DNA of 64,000 nucleotides from Arctopsyche grandis (taxonomy: Eukaryota; Arthropoda; Insecta; Trichoptera; Hydropsychidae). Of this stretch, positions 10,601 through 24,400 are shown in pieces. The DNA is taken from positions 62,001-126,000 of the forward strand of contig NC_135356.1 in the NCBI RefSeq assembly GCF_051622035.1. Reading direction: 5' to 3'. A program made the translations under genes and the position numbers. Within the stretch, counting starts at the first letter, position 1. Every line of letters begins with the position of its first letter. Below the pieces are notes generated by a model, which was given only the letters and a program-made list of their open reading frames with translations, ran no database searches and was not told where the DNA came from.

Positions 10601-13600
10601 ATCACCGAAATCAATGAATTGGACATTGCCAAAATATCCACAAAATGTGCTTACCTAACTATACCTAATCCAACCTAACCTTACCATCACCGAAGTCAAA
10701 GAATTCGACATTGCCAAAATATCCATAAAAAATTCTGATCCTACCAAACCTCACCCATCTGAACCTAACCATCATCGAAATCAAAGAATTGGACATTGCC
10801 AAAATATCCACAAAACGTGTTTACCTCACCATACCGAACCCAACCTAACCTCACCATCACCAAAGTCAGAGAATTCGACATTGCCAAAATATCTTCAAAA
10901 AGATCATATCCTACCAAACCTCACCTATCTGAACCTAACCATCACCGAAATCAAAGAATTGGACATTGCCAAAATATCCACAAAACGTGCTTACCTCACA
11001 ATAACTAATCCAACCTAACATAACCATCACCGAAGTCAAAGATTTCGACATTTCCAAAATATCCACAAAAAGTTCTTATCCTACCAAATCTCACCCATCT
11101 GAACCTAACCATCACCGAAATCAATGAATTGGACATTGCCAAAATATCCACAAAATGTGCTTACCTCACAAAGCCTAACTCAACCTAACCTAACCATCCT
11201 CTAAGTCAGAGAATTCGACATTGCCAAAATATCCACAAAAAGTTCTTATCCTACCAAACCTCACCCATCTGAACCTAGCCATCACCGAAATCAAAGAATT
11301 GGACATTGCCAAAATATTTACAAAACTTGCTTACTTCACAATACCTAACCCAACCTAACCTAACCATCACCGAAGTCAAAGAATTCGACATCGCCAAAAT
11401 ATCCACAAAAAATTCTTATCCTACCAAACCTCACCCATCTGAACCTAACCATCACCGAAATCAAAGAATTAGACATTGCCAAAATATCCACAAAACGTGC
11501 TTACCTCACAATACCTAACCCAACCTAACCTAACCATCACCGAAGTCTGGGAATTCGACATCGCCAAAATATCCACAAAAAATTCTTATCCTACCAAACC
11601 TCACCCATCTGAACCTAACCATCACCGAAATCAAAGAATTGGACATTGCTAAAATATCCACAAAAATTTCATATCCTAAAAAAACCTCACCCATCTGAAC
11701 CTTACCGTCACTGAAATCAAAGAATTGGACATTGCCAAAATATTCATAAAACGTGCTTACCTCACCATACCTTACTTAACCTAACCTAACCATCACCGAA
11801 GTCAAAGAATTCGACATTGCCAAAATATCCACAAAAAGTTCTTATCCTACCAAACCTCACCCATCTGAACCTTACCATCACAAAAATCATAGAAATGGAC
11901 ATTGCCAAAATTTCCACAAAACGTGCTTACCTCACAATACCTACCCCAACCTAACATAACCATCACCGAAGTCAGAGAATTCGACATTGCCAAAATATCC
12001 ACAAAAAGTTCTTATCTTTCCAAACCTCACCCATCTGAACCTAACCATCACCGAAATCAAAGAATTGGACATTGCCAAAATATCCACAAAAATTTCATAT
12101 CCTAAAAAAACCTCACCCATCTGAACCTTACCATCACCGAAGTCAAAGAATTCGACATTGCCAAAATATCCACAAAAAGTTCTTATCCTACCAAACCTCA
12201 CCCATCTGAACCTTACCATCACAAAAATCATAGAATTGGACATTGCCAAAATATCCAAAAAACGTGCTTACCTCACCATACCGAACCCAACCTAACCTAA
12301 CCATCACCAAAGTCAGAGAATTCGACATTGCCAAAATATCCACAAAAAGTTCGTATCCTACCAAACCTCACCCATCTGAACCTAACCATCACCGAAATTA
12401 AAGAATTAGACATTGCCAAAATATCCACAAAACGTGCTTCCCTCACAATACCTAACGCAACCTAACCTAACCATCACCGAAGTCAGAGAATTCAACATTG
12501 CCAAAATATCCACAAAAAGTTCTTATCCTACCAAACCTTACCCATCTGAACCTAACCATCATCGAAATCAAAGAATTGGACATTGCCAAAATATCCACAA
12601 AACGTGCTTACCTAACTATACCTAATCCAACCTAACCTTACCATCACCGAAGTCAAAGAATTCGACATTGCCAAAATATCCATAAAAAATTCTGATCCTA
12701 CCAAACCTCACCCATCTGAACCTAACCATCACCGAAATCAAAGAATTGGACATTGCCAAAATATTTACAAAACTTGCTTACTTCACAATACCTAACCCAA
12801 CCTAACCTAACCATCACCGAAGTCAAAGAATTCGACATCGCCAAAATATCCACAAAAAATTCTTATCCTACCAAACCTCACCCATCTGAACCTAACCATC
12901 ACCGAAATCAAAGAATTAGACATTGCCAAAATATCCACAAAACGTGCTTACCTCACAATACCTAACCCAACCTAACCTAACCATCACCGAAGTCTGGGAA
13001 TTCGACATCGCCAAAATATCCACAAAAAATTCTTATCCTACCAAACCTCACCCATCTGAACCTAACCATCACCGAAATCAAAGAATTGGACATTGCTAAA
13101 ATATCCACAAAAATTTCATATCCTAAAAAAACCTCACCCATCTGAACCTTACCGTCACTGAAATCAAAGAATTGGACATTGCCAAAATATTCATAAAACG
13201 TGCTTACCTCACCATACCTTACTTAACCTAACCTAACCATCACCGAAGTCAAAGAATTCGACATTGCCAAAATATCCACAAAAAGTTCTTATCCTACCAA
13301 ACCTCACCCATCTGAACCTTACCATCACAAAAATCATAGAAATGGACATTGCCAAAATTTCCACAAAACGTGCTTACCTCACAATACCTACCCCAACCTA
13401 ACATAACCATCACCGAAGTCAGAGAATTCGACATTGCCAAAATATCCACAAAAAGTTCTTATCTTTCCAAACCTCACCCATCTGAACCTAACCATCACCG
13501 AAATCAAAGAATTGGACATTGCCAAAATATCCACAAAAATTTCATATCCTAAAAAAACCTCACCCATCTGAACCTTACCATCACCGAAGTCAAAGAATTC

Positions 13601-16600
13601 GACATTGCCAAAATATCCACAAAAAGTTCTTATCCTACCAAACCTCACCCATCTGAACCTTACCATCACAAAAATCATAGAATTGGACATTGCCAAAATA
13701 TCCAAAAAACGTGCTTACCTCACCATACCGAACCCAACCTAACCTAACCATCACCAAAGTCAGAGAATTCGACATTGCCAAAATATCCACAAAAAGTTCG
13801 TATCCTACCAAACCTCACCCATCTGAACCTAACCATCACCGAAATTAAAGAATTGGACATTGCCAAAATATCCACAAAACGTGCTTCCCTCACAATACCT
13901 AACGCAACCTAACCTAACCATCACCGAAGTCAGAGAATTCAACATTGCCAAAATATCCACAAAAAGTTCTTATCCTACCAAACCTTACCCATCTGAACCT
14001 AACCATCATCGAAATCAAAGAATTGGACATTGCCAAAATATCCACAAAACGTGCTTACCTAACTATACCTAATCCAACCTAACCTTACCATCACCGAAGT
14101 CAAAGAATTCGACATTGCCAAAATATCCATAAAAAATTCTGATCCTACCAAACCTCACCCATCTGAACCTAACCATCACCGAAATCAAAGAATTGGACAT
14201 TGCTAAAATATCCACAAAAATTTCATATCCTAAAAAAACCTCACCCATCTGAACCTTACCGTCACTGAAATCAAAGAATTGGACATTGCCAAAATATCCA
14301 CAAAAAGTTCTTATCCTACCAAACCTCACCCATCTGAACCTTACCATCACAAAAATCATAGAATTGGACATTGCCAAAATATCCAAAAAACGTGCTTACC
14401 TCACCATACCGAACCCAACCTAACCTAACCATCACCAAAGTCAGAGAATTCGACATTGCCAAAATATCCACAAAAAGTTCGTATCCTACCAAACCTCACC
14501 CATCTGAACCTAACCATCACCGAAATTAAAGAATTGGACATTGCCAAAATATCCACAAAACGTGCTTCCCTCACAATACCTAACGCAACCTAACCTAACC
14601 ATCACCGAAGTCAGAGAATTCAACATTGCCAAAATATCCACAAAAAGTTCTTATCCTACCAAACCTTACCCATCTGAACCTAACCATCATCGAAATCAAA
14701 GAATTGGACATTGCCAAAATATCCACAAAACGTGCTTACCTAACTATACCTAATCCAACCTAACCTTACCATCACCGAAGTCAAAGAATTCGACATTGCC
14801 AAAATATCCATAAAAAATTCTGATCCTACCAAACCTCACCCATCTGAACCTAACCATCACCGAAATCAAAGAATTGGACATTGCTAAAATATCCACAAAA
14901 ATTTCATATCCTAAAAAAACCTCACCCATCTGAACCTTACCGTCACTGAAATCAAAGAATTGGACATTGCCAAAATATCCACAAAAAGTTCTTATCCTAC
15001 CAAACCTCACCCATCTGAACCTTACCATCACAAAAATCATAGAATTGGACATTGCCAAAATATCCAAAAAACGTGCTTACCTCACCATACCGAACCCAAC
15101 CTAACCTAACCATCACCAAAGTCAGAGAATTCGACATTGCCAAAATATCCACAAAAAGTTCGTATCCTACCAAACCTCACCCATCTGAACCTAACCATCA
15201 CCGAAATTAAAGAATTGGACATTGCCAAAATATCCACAAAACGTGCTTCCCTCACAATACCTAACGCAACCTAACCTAACCATCACCGAAGTCAGAGAAT
15301 TCAACATTGCCAAAATATCCACAAAAAGTTCTTATCCTACCAAACCTTACCCATCTGAACCTAACCATCATCGAAATCAAAGAATTGGACATTGCCAAAA
15401 TATCCACAAAACGTGCTTACCTAACTATACCTAATCCAACCTAACCTTACCATCACCGAAGTCAAAGAATTCGACATTGCCAAAATATCCATAAAAAATT
15501 CTGATCCTACCAAACCTCACCCATCTGAACCTAACCATCATCGAAATCAAAGAATTGGACATCGCCAAAATATCCACAAAACGAGCTTACCTCACAATAC
15601 CTAACCCAAGCTAACATAACCATCACCGAAGTCAGAGAATCGACATTGCCAAAATATCCACAAAAAGTTCTTATCCTACTAATACTCACCCATCTGAACC
15701 TAACCATCACCGAAATCAATGAATTCGACATTGCCAAAATATCCACAAAAAGATCATACCCCACCAAACCTCACCCAACTGAACCTAACCAACACCGAAA
15801 TATAAGAATTGGACACTGCTATAATATCCACAAAACGTGCTTACCTCACAATACCTAACCCAACCTAACCTAACCATCACCGAAGTCAGAGAATTCGACA
15901 TTGCCAAAATATCCACAAAAAGTTCTTATCCTACCAAACCTCACCCATCTGAACCTAACCGTCACTGAAATCAAAGAATTGGACATTGCCAAAATATCCA
16001 CAAAACGTGCTTACCTTACAATACCTAACCCAACCTAACCTAACCATCACTGAAGTCAGAGAATTCGAAATTGCCAAAATATCCACAAAAAATTCTTATC
16101 CTACCAAACCTCACCCATCTGAACCTTACCATCACAAAAATCAATGAATTCGACATTGCCAAAATATCCACAAAAAGATCATACCCCACCAAACCTCACC
16201 CAACTGAACCTAACCAACACCGAAATATAAGAATTGGACACTGCTATAATATCCACAAAACGTGCTTACCTCACAATACCTAACCCAACCTAACCTAACC
16301 ATCACCGAAGTCAGAGAATTCGACATTGCCAAAATATCCACAAAAAGTTCTTATCCTACCAAACCTCGACCATCTAAACCTTACCATCACAAAAATCAAA
16401 GAATTAGACATTGCCAAAATATCCACAAAACGTGCTTACCTCACAATACCTAACCCAACCTAACCTTACCATCACCGAAGTCAAAGAATTCGACATTGCC
16501 AAAATATCCACAAAAAGTTCTTATCCTACCAAACCTCACCCATCTGAACCTTACCATCACAAAAATCATAGAATTGGACATTGCCAAAATATCCACAAAA

Positions 16601-16837
16601 CGTGCTTACCTCACAATACCTAACCCAACCTAACCTAACCATCACCGAAGTCAGAGAATTCGACATTGCCAAAATATCCACAAAAAGTTCATACCCCACC
16701 AAACCTCACCCATCTGAACCTAACCAACACCGAAATCAAAGAATTCGACAATGCCAAAATATCCACAAAACGTTCTTACCCCACCAAACCTAACCCAACT
16801 GAACCTAACCATCACCGAAATCAAAGAATTGGACATT
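7677..16837 (+). repeat. Satellite A array, unit 1 (170 bp dimeric monomer)
   Basis: About 54 monomers of 170 bp. Each is two ~85 bp halves that share TTGCCAAAATATCCAC. One half continues with AAAACGTGCTTACCTCACAA and CCTAACCTAACC. The other has GAATTC (an EcoRI site) before the shared word and CCAAACCTCACCCATCTGAA after it. Higher-order repeats are visible: a 510 bp repeat (10286 and 10796), a 1447 bp repeat (11306 and 12753) and a 681 bp repeat (13860, 14541 and 15222). The 1447 bp unit equals 8.5 monomers, so it shifts register by one half. No protein coding is credible here. Confidence 0.97.
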
Positions 16838-17954
16838 GAGAAGAGCAATAATAATTGGACAAGAGCAATAATATGCATTCAATTATGCCACGAATCTGGA
16901 CAAAACATTCCATATTTGAGTATTCAGATCGAAATCCTTCTTCCACAGAAGTAATTGCACTCCAAAATGTTTAGAAGGAGACAAAAGTGATACTCTGTTA
17001 TCGTTGGTAAACGAAATTCATCACCAGGAGCATACTTTGCGTTCAATTTTGCCATGACTTTGGCCAAAACTTTCTTTATTTAAGTTTTCAGATTAGAAAC
17101 CTTCTTCGACAGAAGTATTTGCACTCAAAAATGTTTAGACGGAGACAAAAGTGATTCTCTTTAATCGTTGGTAAACGAAATTCATCGCAAGAGCAATAAT
17201 ATGCATTCAATTATGCCACGATTCTAGACAAAACATTCCTTATTTGAGTATTCAGATCAAAATCCTTCTTCCACAGAAGTAATTGCACTCCAAAATGTTT
17301 AGACGAAGACAAAAGTGATTCTCTTTTATCGTTGGTAAACGAAATTCATAACCAGGAGCATACTTTGCGTTCAATTTTGCCACGACTTGGGCCAAAACTT
17401 TCCCTATTTAAGTTTTCAGATTAGAGACCTTCTTCGGCAGAAGTATTTGCACTCCAAAATGTTTAGACGGAGACAAAAGTGATTCTCTTTTATCGTTGGT
17501 AAACGAAATTCATCGCAAGAGCAATAATATGCATTCACTTATGCCACGATTCGGGACATAACATTCCTTATTTGAGTATTCAGATCGAAATCCTTCTTCC
17601 ACAGAAGTAATTGCACTCCAAAATGTTTAGACGGAGACAAAAGTGATACTCTTTTATCGTTGGTAAACGAAAATCATCACTTTCCTTATTTAAGTTTTCA
17701 GATAAAAACCTTCTTCTGCAGAAGTATTTGCACTCTAAAATGTGTCGACGGAGACCAAAGTGATACTTTTTTATCGTTGGTAAACGAAATTCATCGCAAG
17801 GGCTATAATATGCTTTAAATTATGCCATGACTAAGGCCAAAACTTTCCTTATTTAAGTTTTCACATTAAAAACCTTCTTCGCCAGAGGTACTTGCACTCT
17901 AACATGGGTCGACAGAGACAAAAGTGATACTTTTTTATAGTTGGTAAACGAAAT
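16838..17954 (-). repeat. Satellite B, right block, unit 1 (opposite orientation)
   Basis: The same ~164 bp family as at 3524-4110 but inverted (GAGACAAAAGTGATTCTCTT, CGTTGGTAAACGAAATTCAT). It holds six to seven monomers, with the two flavours alternating. The last monomers are more diverged (GTCGACGGAGACC near 17749), as is common at array edges. The left edge joins satellite A with a short repeat of AAGAGCAATAATA on either side of ATTGGAC. Confidence 0.9.
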
Positions 17955-19897
17955 AAACTAAATGAACACTGCTAAATAATGGAAACTCAAAGTTTCGACT
18001 ACCGAGGTGCAATGTGAAAGAATCCCGTCACATAATCAATGAGCCAAATGTTACGATGCTTTAAAATGGCTTTTTTATGTATATTCAAAAGTATACTTCG
18101 GTTATCAAACAGGTCAAATTGTGATTAATAAACAGCGGCTTGCATAATAGTGATATTTTCATAAGCGCTCGTATCAGGTAAGAGACTGTGTTACATATTT
18201 TACAATATTACATTATTAATTGGTTGTATTGAAACATGTTTTAATATTTAAAATATATTTTATTTGTAATACACGCGCTGGCGATACAAAATTCGAAACA
18301 TGAGCAGTTTACAATTACATAGGTGGCTTACAATAACATCATTAATTTTGTGATGTGATTCTGTGTAAGCTTTATTCATCACTTACACCAATTGAAAATG
18401 ATAAATAAACGAGTGGCATGACTGACCGGAAGAAGACACTTAATGAATAACGAGCACAAGAAGAAAATAATATCATACATAATGCATATACAATACACAC
18501 ATACATATATGCAAACCTACATATTATGTTTAAGAAAATCCTTATACACATACGTATTTATAACGAAAAATCAAAAAAATATTATACATATCAACTTAAA
18601 TTGTACATAAAAACATTACTATAATACGTAAAAGAAATTAATCTGCAGTGATTAATACTTTTCACGAAACTATCCTTCCTTATTTCTAAGTACTAGTGCC
18701 GCAGGAGTTCATGTTAGTATCTCCTGTAGTCCAAGTGCTTATCAATAGGAATTGGATGCTCTCATCAGAAGATCTAGAAATTTAAACATATCTAATAAAA
18801 TTTGAATATAATTAATTATTATAAAAAATTTACTAATACTAAGATAAACTTGTGAGATTACTAATTTCTTAAATATTTCAAAATATAATTAAAACATAGT
18901 CATAGCCATTGTATACAATGAAACGAATAAATGATAAAAAAAAAACAGTAATTTGTTCTCATTATTATCTTTTTTAATCCATTTCAGAAATTCTAAGATC
19001 AAATTAAGACTTTGTAAGAAGTAAAGGATAACAGACAGGCAAGGTCATAAAAATATACATATTTAATGAGAAATTTGAAGTTACGTAAGAAACAATACAT
19101 GTACGTATATGTAGTGTTGGGATTGAACGAAAGGCTGATGTATGGGCTATGGCTGAGAAAGGGTATGTTACGACCGATTGTAGAGAGGGGATGGAAAAGT
19201 GGCAGAGGGCGCGAAAGGACCGCTATTTTACAGTTAGTAGAAGTTAACCTTCCACTGGGGGCGGTTGGTCGTTAAACCACCGCGTGGTGTCGTTTTAATA
19301 AACAACATGACTGAAAACGCACGTGTTTGATCTTCAATTCCACCGCCACATCCCATCGTGGTCCTGAATAGCGTCATCTATTCAGGAATTCCACCCACAT
19401 ATATGTACGTCATATAAATATATATTATGTAAACAGGGTTGGATGTCCCGATTTAGTAACTGTAATCCTGCGTCTCGATTTGCAAAGAAAATTTTTAAAT
19501 GGAACTCAAGAGAGACATTAACTTTATTAACTCACTATGGACCGTAAAGACATCCGCTGTATTATTAATTTATTAACTTCATTCAAAGGCTATCAATACA
19601 GCGTATGTTTTTAAATCCTTCACACTTCATACAAAAAAATATTATTTAATAGGTTTAGTTTCAATATTCCAATCATAGATTATCCAATCATAGATATACC
19701 AGCATATATTTTTTCCAAAATATCGATAAATAAATTTAAAAAAAAATTATATTTCTATAGTTAAAGCTTGATTATTTTACCAAAGAATTTATCGATATTC
19801 CAAAATTCAAAAAAGATTTCAAATCCTCAGATATTGAAATGATTTTTTTTCTCGCGTAGCATACATATCAATGATCTAAAATATATCGTTTATTACG
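17955..19897. other. AT-rich non-coding stretch, unit 1
   Basis: No gene supported. Many short A/T runs, no exon-like ORF. It may hold the true promoter or first exon of the Kelch gene, which would be transcribed leftwards across the satellites, but I see no clear signal. An LTR-like segment lies at about 19112-19345. The unit 2 copy is 37340-39282. Confidence 0.5.
19112..19345 (+). mobile_element. LTR-like fossil, possible solo LTR
   Basis: A GC-richer island that starts TGTTGGGATTG, carries AATAAA near 19298 and is followed by TCGTGGTCCTGAATAG, which resembles the region after a 5' LTR in some insect elements. No coding part is nearby. Family and true ends are uncertain. A copy lies at 38497-38730. 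Confidence 0.22.
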
Positions 19898-19901
19898 TTA
19901 A

Positions 19902-20448
19902 CCCTTGAATGCTGACCAACGCCGATCGGCGTTATGCCAACAAGCCCATCAGCCTGAAATATGACTATCGGCGTTGTTTTTTTGAGTATGTTAAAAATAA
20001 ACAAGAATACTACCCGCTAAGCCTTTCCAGGTTGCATTGAAAAAATAAATGCATTGAACATGGGTCGTGTAATCTGTGTCAATGTTTATAAAGACTTGGT
20101 TGACACTGGAATTTCTGAATTTATAACCATAACAGAATTTCTCGATGGAAATCCCTAACTGCTGAGTATTTTAGATTGTGGCTTGGCATTTAAATTGTGA
20201 GCATTACATTTTAACAACAATGAAGAAGATGGAACTAGTTTTGGAAAAATACATTCATTAATAGACTTCTTTTGTTTATTTTATATTGTTGCAAGATGTA
20301 TTAGAGTCTAAACACACCTTTACAAAACTCGAAATCGTCGGCGAGAGTTATCTAGGGTTTTTATACGTGCTTTCTATTGGATTTCTAAATAATTCTAATT
20401 TTCAGCGTGGTGGGCTTTAAAAAAAAAAGACGTCAGCACTCAAAAGGT
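19902..20448. mobile_element. piggyBac-type MITE with TTAA target duplication, unit 1
   Basis: TTAA at 19898-19901 and at 20449-20452 flank a 547 bp element. The ends are inverted and alike: CCCTTGAATGCTGAC at the left, and ACCTTTTGAGTGCTGAC when the right end is read inward. TTAA duplication and C-rich ends fit the piggyBac superfamily. Next to the left end is a perfect 16-base palindrome, AACGCCGATCGGCGTT (19918-19933). There is no intact transposase, so it would be non-autonomous. Confidence 0.75.
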
Positions 20449-20452
20449 TTAA

Positions 20453-21482
20453 GTATATAAATTTTATACAAAATTGAATACAACAATCACCACAGTTTGA
20501 GAAATATTGATCTGATAATTTATACGGTCAAAGACAACTGTAAAGATGGTGTTGTAAATGAGTTAATATAATTGCAGTTTTTGAATGCTTAGTAAGAAAA
20601 AATGGAAACAATGAGAGTTTTAAAGTGGCGTATACGATGGCATACATAGTTCTGGGAATCCCTTGGATTTATTGGAAGAAATACAAAAATTAAATTTATG
20701 AATAGAGATAGACAAGACCAAATGATCGACTAACGAAAAATCGGTAAAACATTTTAAAAGTAATTAAAAAGTAACCAATTTTTATAAAATAACATCTTAT
20801 AATTATTTGATTCCCTACTCAAATGCAGCATTAGTACGAATTTTTAGTTTTGACGACGGCTTTGCAGAAAGAATGTAATCGTCCGTTGCTGAATACCTTG
20901 GAGTTGATAGAAAAATAAAATTCTAATATATCATGCAGTTTCGCGAATTTTTAAAGACTTGAAATGAACATGCAGAAAATATTTTGAAAAATGAAACTGG
21001 AATTGAAAAATATTCAAAAGATTTGTGATATTTTTTATGGTTTGTGCTGTTTTATAATAAAAAAAAAATGTTATTGAAAGTTAACATTAAATATTATAGT
21101 ATATTGAAAAAAATATATTTTAATAAAATTCAGGTATGCTTTTTTTGAAAATCTGGCAACCTTTATGTAAATGTTTGTATGTAAAAAAATTACATATCTT
21201 AGAAATGTATATAGTTTTAGCGTTCTAAATAAATTATAACATGCTGGAGTTATAAACGCTCGTCGTCTGTAGAATTTCATAGGTTTTTAATATGAAATTC
21301 AGTTACATATTTACGCCCACCCATTCAATGTAGTATTTCTAGGTATAAAATTTAGTTGAAAATAAAATAGGTCAATTTCAAATCGATTCCAAGTGTATAA
21401 AAAGATAATGCAATTTGTTATTGTATTATGGAAAATATTCCATATGAGATTCAAACAAAATCAAAATAATAATTTCTTTAAA
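20453..21482. other. AT-rich stretch between MITE and gene A of the next unit
   Basis: No gene supported. It includes the 21256/21257 period point and the 3' flank of gene A. No AATAAA is seen close behind the gene A stop on the minus strand. Copies are at 39838-40867 and, inverted, 62544-63573. Positions 1-226 are the matching part of unit 1. Confidence 0.5.
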
Positions 21483-24400
21483 TTAATTAATTTCAATAAC
21501 ACCATCATCCAAATCTATTTTAATATTAGGAAGATTCAAAACTTTCGTTGTCGTTGTAGTTTTAGTGATCTCCGTAGTAGTTTCAACTGAACTATCTTGA
21601 ACTGTGACACATTTTTTCAAAACTTTCATACTACTACTACTTTCAGTCTCATTTTTTCTTTTGGCCGATACATCGGTATTTTGTACACAGTTTGCAAACG
21701 ATTCCTCACTATCCGTTAGGTCGATAACATTTTTTCCTTTTCTTTCTTCAACAACTTTTGGAGATTCATTATTTTTGTCTGAATTAGTCGTCGACTCGTT
21801 CATGCCATTTTTGCTGGAGGCGCGCTGTTTTGAATTCTTAGATTCTTGAACGGTGATGCACGGAATTAAATTTTTACAACTTGAAAGCCCCCTGATTACG
21901 CATGGCTTCATTGCCTCATAGTGTTCCTCTTTAAGTGTTATATCATTATTAACCGGCGATATTTCGAAAGGATCAACGCTGATAATCTCAAAACACTCCT
22001 TGATTTCTGTATCAAATATTTTCTCAATGTATACCCGTTTTCGTGATGCACATTTATTTTTACTTTTCAGTAGCAAAATGTATGGTACTCGGTTTTCCGC
22101 ATTTGTTTGGTTGTCAAGAACAAAAACCTCTTCCTGAAAATATAAATATTACAATAAATTAATATGTAGTACATTGTAGATAGTCAGTTCAAGTTCAAGG
22201 TTAATTAATACACAAAAAAAATTACTTTAGGTGTTATGGGTACCGCATCGTCTTCATTCACAGGTTTTATTTCATTATCACATTTGACTATCATTTGATT
22301 TTTTAGCTCACAAATATCATAATTCAAACGCACGAATTTCATGTTAAGATTTTCAATATGAAGTAAAATATTTTTTCTAGACATACTCAATACTTGTCGT
22401 TGTATTTTGATATTCTCTATCTCGTATTTAAGCTTTTCACACTTCAACCGAAGAATAGAAGTATAACTATTTCTGAAAACAAAAAATATATATATAAAAA
22501 TAAAATAAAATTGTAATGTATTATTAACAAAATCATCAAACGATATCGGTTTAAGGATTTTGGAATATAAATAGCCCTGCCAGGCGTTTCAGTATTCCGG
22601 GCTTGTCCCGGCGTCCCGAAAAGAACTTTGGGACACCCAAAAATCCCGGTTTTAGATCAATTGCTTGCTGATCATGACAACTCTCATTGTTTAGAAATAC
22701 CGAGTCCCCTCAGTTATGAAGTGAAATCATAAATCATTAATCGAAACGTATAGGATGTTACTAGTATGCTGCTACTAGATCAGTGGTTCTTAACCTTATT
22801 GGAGGTACTGAACCCCACCAGTTTCATATGCGTATTCACCGAACCCCTCTTAATTGGAATAATAAAATATGATTTTTTTCAAATTCAAAACATAGGTATA
22901 TATTTTACTGGTGCACAAAATGAACCGTGCATCAACATCACTGTGTTCAAAGAACAAAACCATTAAAACATGATTTTCACACAAAAACATAATAATGAAT
23001 ATTTACTGCAAATCAGTATGGCTTCTGCTGTTGCCTTTCAGAGACTAGTTCAGAAATGCGCGGCTTCACATTGGCAAGTGCCACTCTCATGTTATTTTCG
23101 CAACAAAGTCTGTTCCTTTTATTCGTTTTTATGTCCAGCATCCTCGAAAAGGATTGCTCGCAAAGATATGTAGTAACAAACGGTATGAAAATCTCCAGAG
23201 CTTTCTTAGCAATAACAGGGTACGTTGCCATTTGTTGACACCAAAAATTTTGAGAACGTTGTTGTTCTGAAGAGTTGCTGTTGAACCTGGCTATGTTGAA
23301 TTTCCGCCGCATACATACAAACATGCATGCATACATACAAACATACATACGTACATACATACATACATACATGCATGCATACATACAAACACACACATAC
23401 ATAATACACACATACACACACACACAAATACACACATACACAAACAAATACATACATACATACATACATGCATGCATACATGCATGCATACATACAAACA
23501 TACATACGTACATACATACATGCATACACACACACACACATACATAATACACACATACACACATGCATACGTACACACATACACACACACAAATACACAC
23601 ATACACACATGCAAACATACACACACACATAGATCATGTGCCACCAAGACGAAGGGTGGACGGAAGCCCTACCGACAGTGTTACTGGGGATCCGATCGGC
23701 ATGGTATCCGATAAGACCTCAATGCCACGTCAGCAGAACTGGTATATGGTCAACCGCTACGGCTACCGGGAGAGTTTCTGGCTCCACAACGAAACGGAGG
23801 ACCCAACACAGCGGAACTAGCAGAGAGATTGCGGTCCCAAATGGGGCGAGGTTGAGAAACGCCAGTCCACCGCGGCGCCATGGAACAAGATCAACCTTCA
23901 GATCAACCAACAAAGACCTGCACACCAGTGATCAGGTGTTCCTGAGACACGATGCTGCCAAGGGTCCGTTACAGCCAGTGTTGAAGAAGGGACCGAAGTT
24001 CTTCACACTGAGAATTAAGGATTCCAATGTCACCGTATCGGTAGACCGCATAAAGCCGGCATACATGGAAAGCAGCGGAGAGCCCCCCAAGAAAATGCAG
24101 AACCACAGCAAGAAACTGGCCGACAAGCAACCACACGGACTGGCAGGAGAGTCCGGTGGCCAGCCCATCTGGACAGCTACATCCCGTAGTTGTCGCGACG
24201 GCTACGCAATGTCGAGACCCACAATATGTATTTACATATGACATTTTGTAAAATATCGCATCGCAATAAATAATTATAATGAGAAGACGCGCGCGCGTCC
24301 GCAGTGAAATTGAATGAATGAAAATTGAAAGGATTAAAGCGCGAGACGGAGACGGAGACGGAGACGGAGACGAGAAAGGAACATGCATTTCGCATTGGGT

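Larger units (their letters stand above)
1..21256. repeat. Amplicon unit 1 (tandem segmental duplication)
   Basis: The sequence from position 1 recurs from 21257 and again from 40642 in the same orientation. The period is 21256 bp between units 1 and 2 and 19385 bp between units 2 and 3. The length difference of 1871 bp lies almost wholly in the satellite A array, close to eleven 170 bp monomers. Gene regions are near-identical; differences from unit 2 that I spotted are G6101 against A27357 (a silent Tyr codon in the Kelch gene), A17259 against G36644 and G17426 against A36811. The unit boundary is arbitrary because the window simply begins inside a periodic structure. Confidence 0.95.

Noticed and set aside
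7677-16837. CRISPR array or prokaryotic repeat system
   Set aside because: The repeat is 170 bp with no unique spacers and lies beside intron-containing genes. It is a eukaryotic satellite.
7677-16837. True telomere because of CCTAA runs
   Set aside because: The CCTAA words are two or three copies within a longer monomer, not a pure TTAGG array, and genes lie on both sides.
7738-16954. Repeated 63-126 residue plus-strand ORFs (MPKYPQNVLTSQY...) and 105-residue minus-strand ORFs in the satellite
   Set aside because: They recur at the 170 bp period, which is not a multiple of three, so each is a slice of the satellite read until it runs out of frame. Both strands are open because the monomer has few stop codons. 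There is no start context, intron or domain.
19066-19275. 69-residue plus-strand ORF in the AT-rich tail
   Set aside because: Short, no recognisable domain, and it overlaps an LTR-like GC island; more likely non-coding repeat remains.
21071-21280. 69-residue minus-strand ORF across the unit join
   Set aside because: AT-rich, biased composition, no splice or domain support; present only because of few stops.
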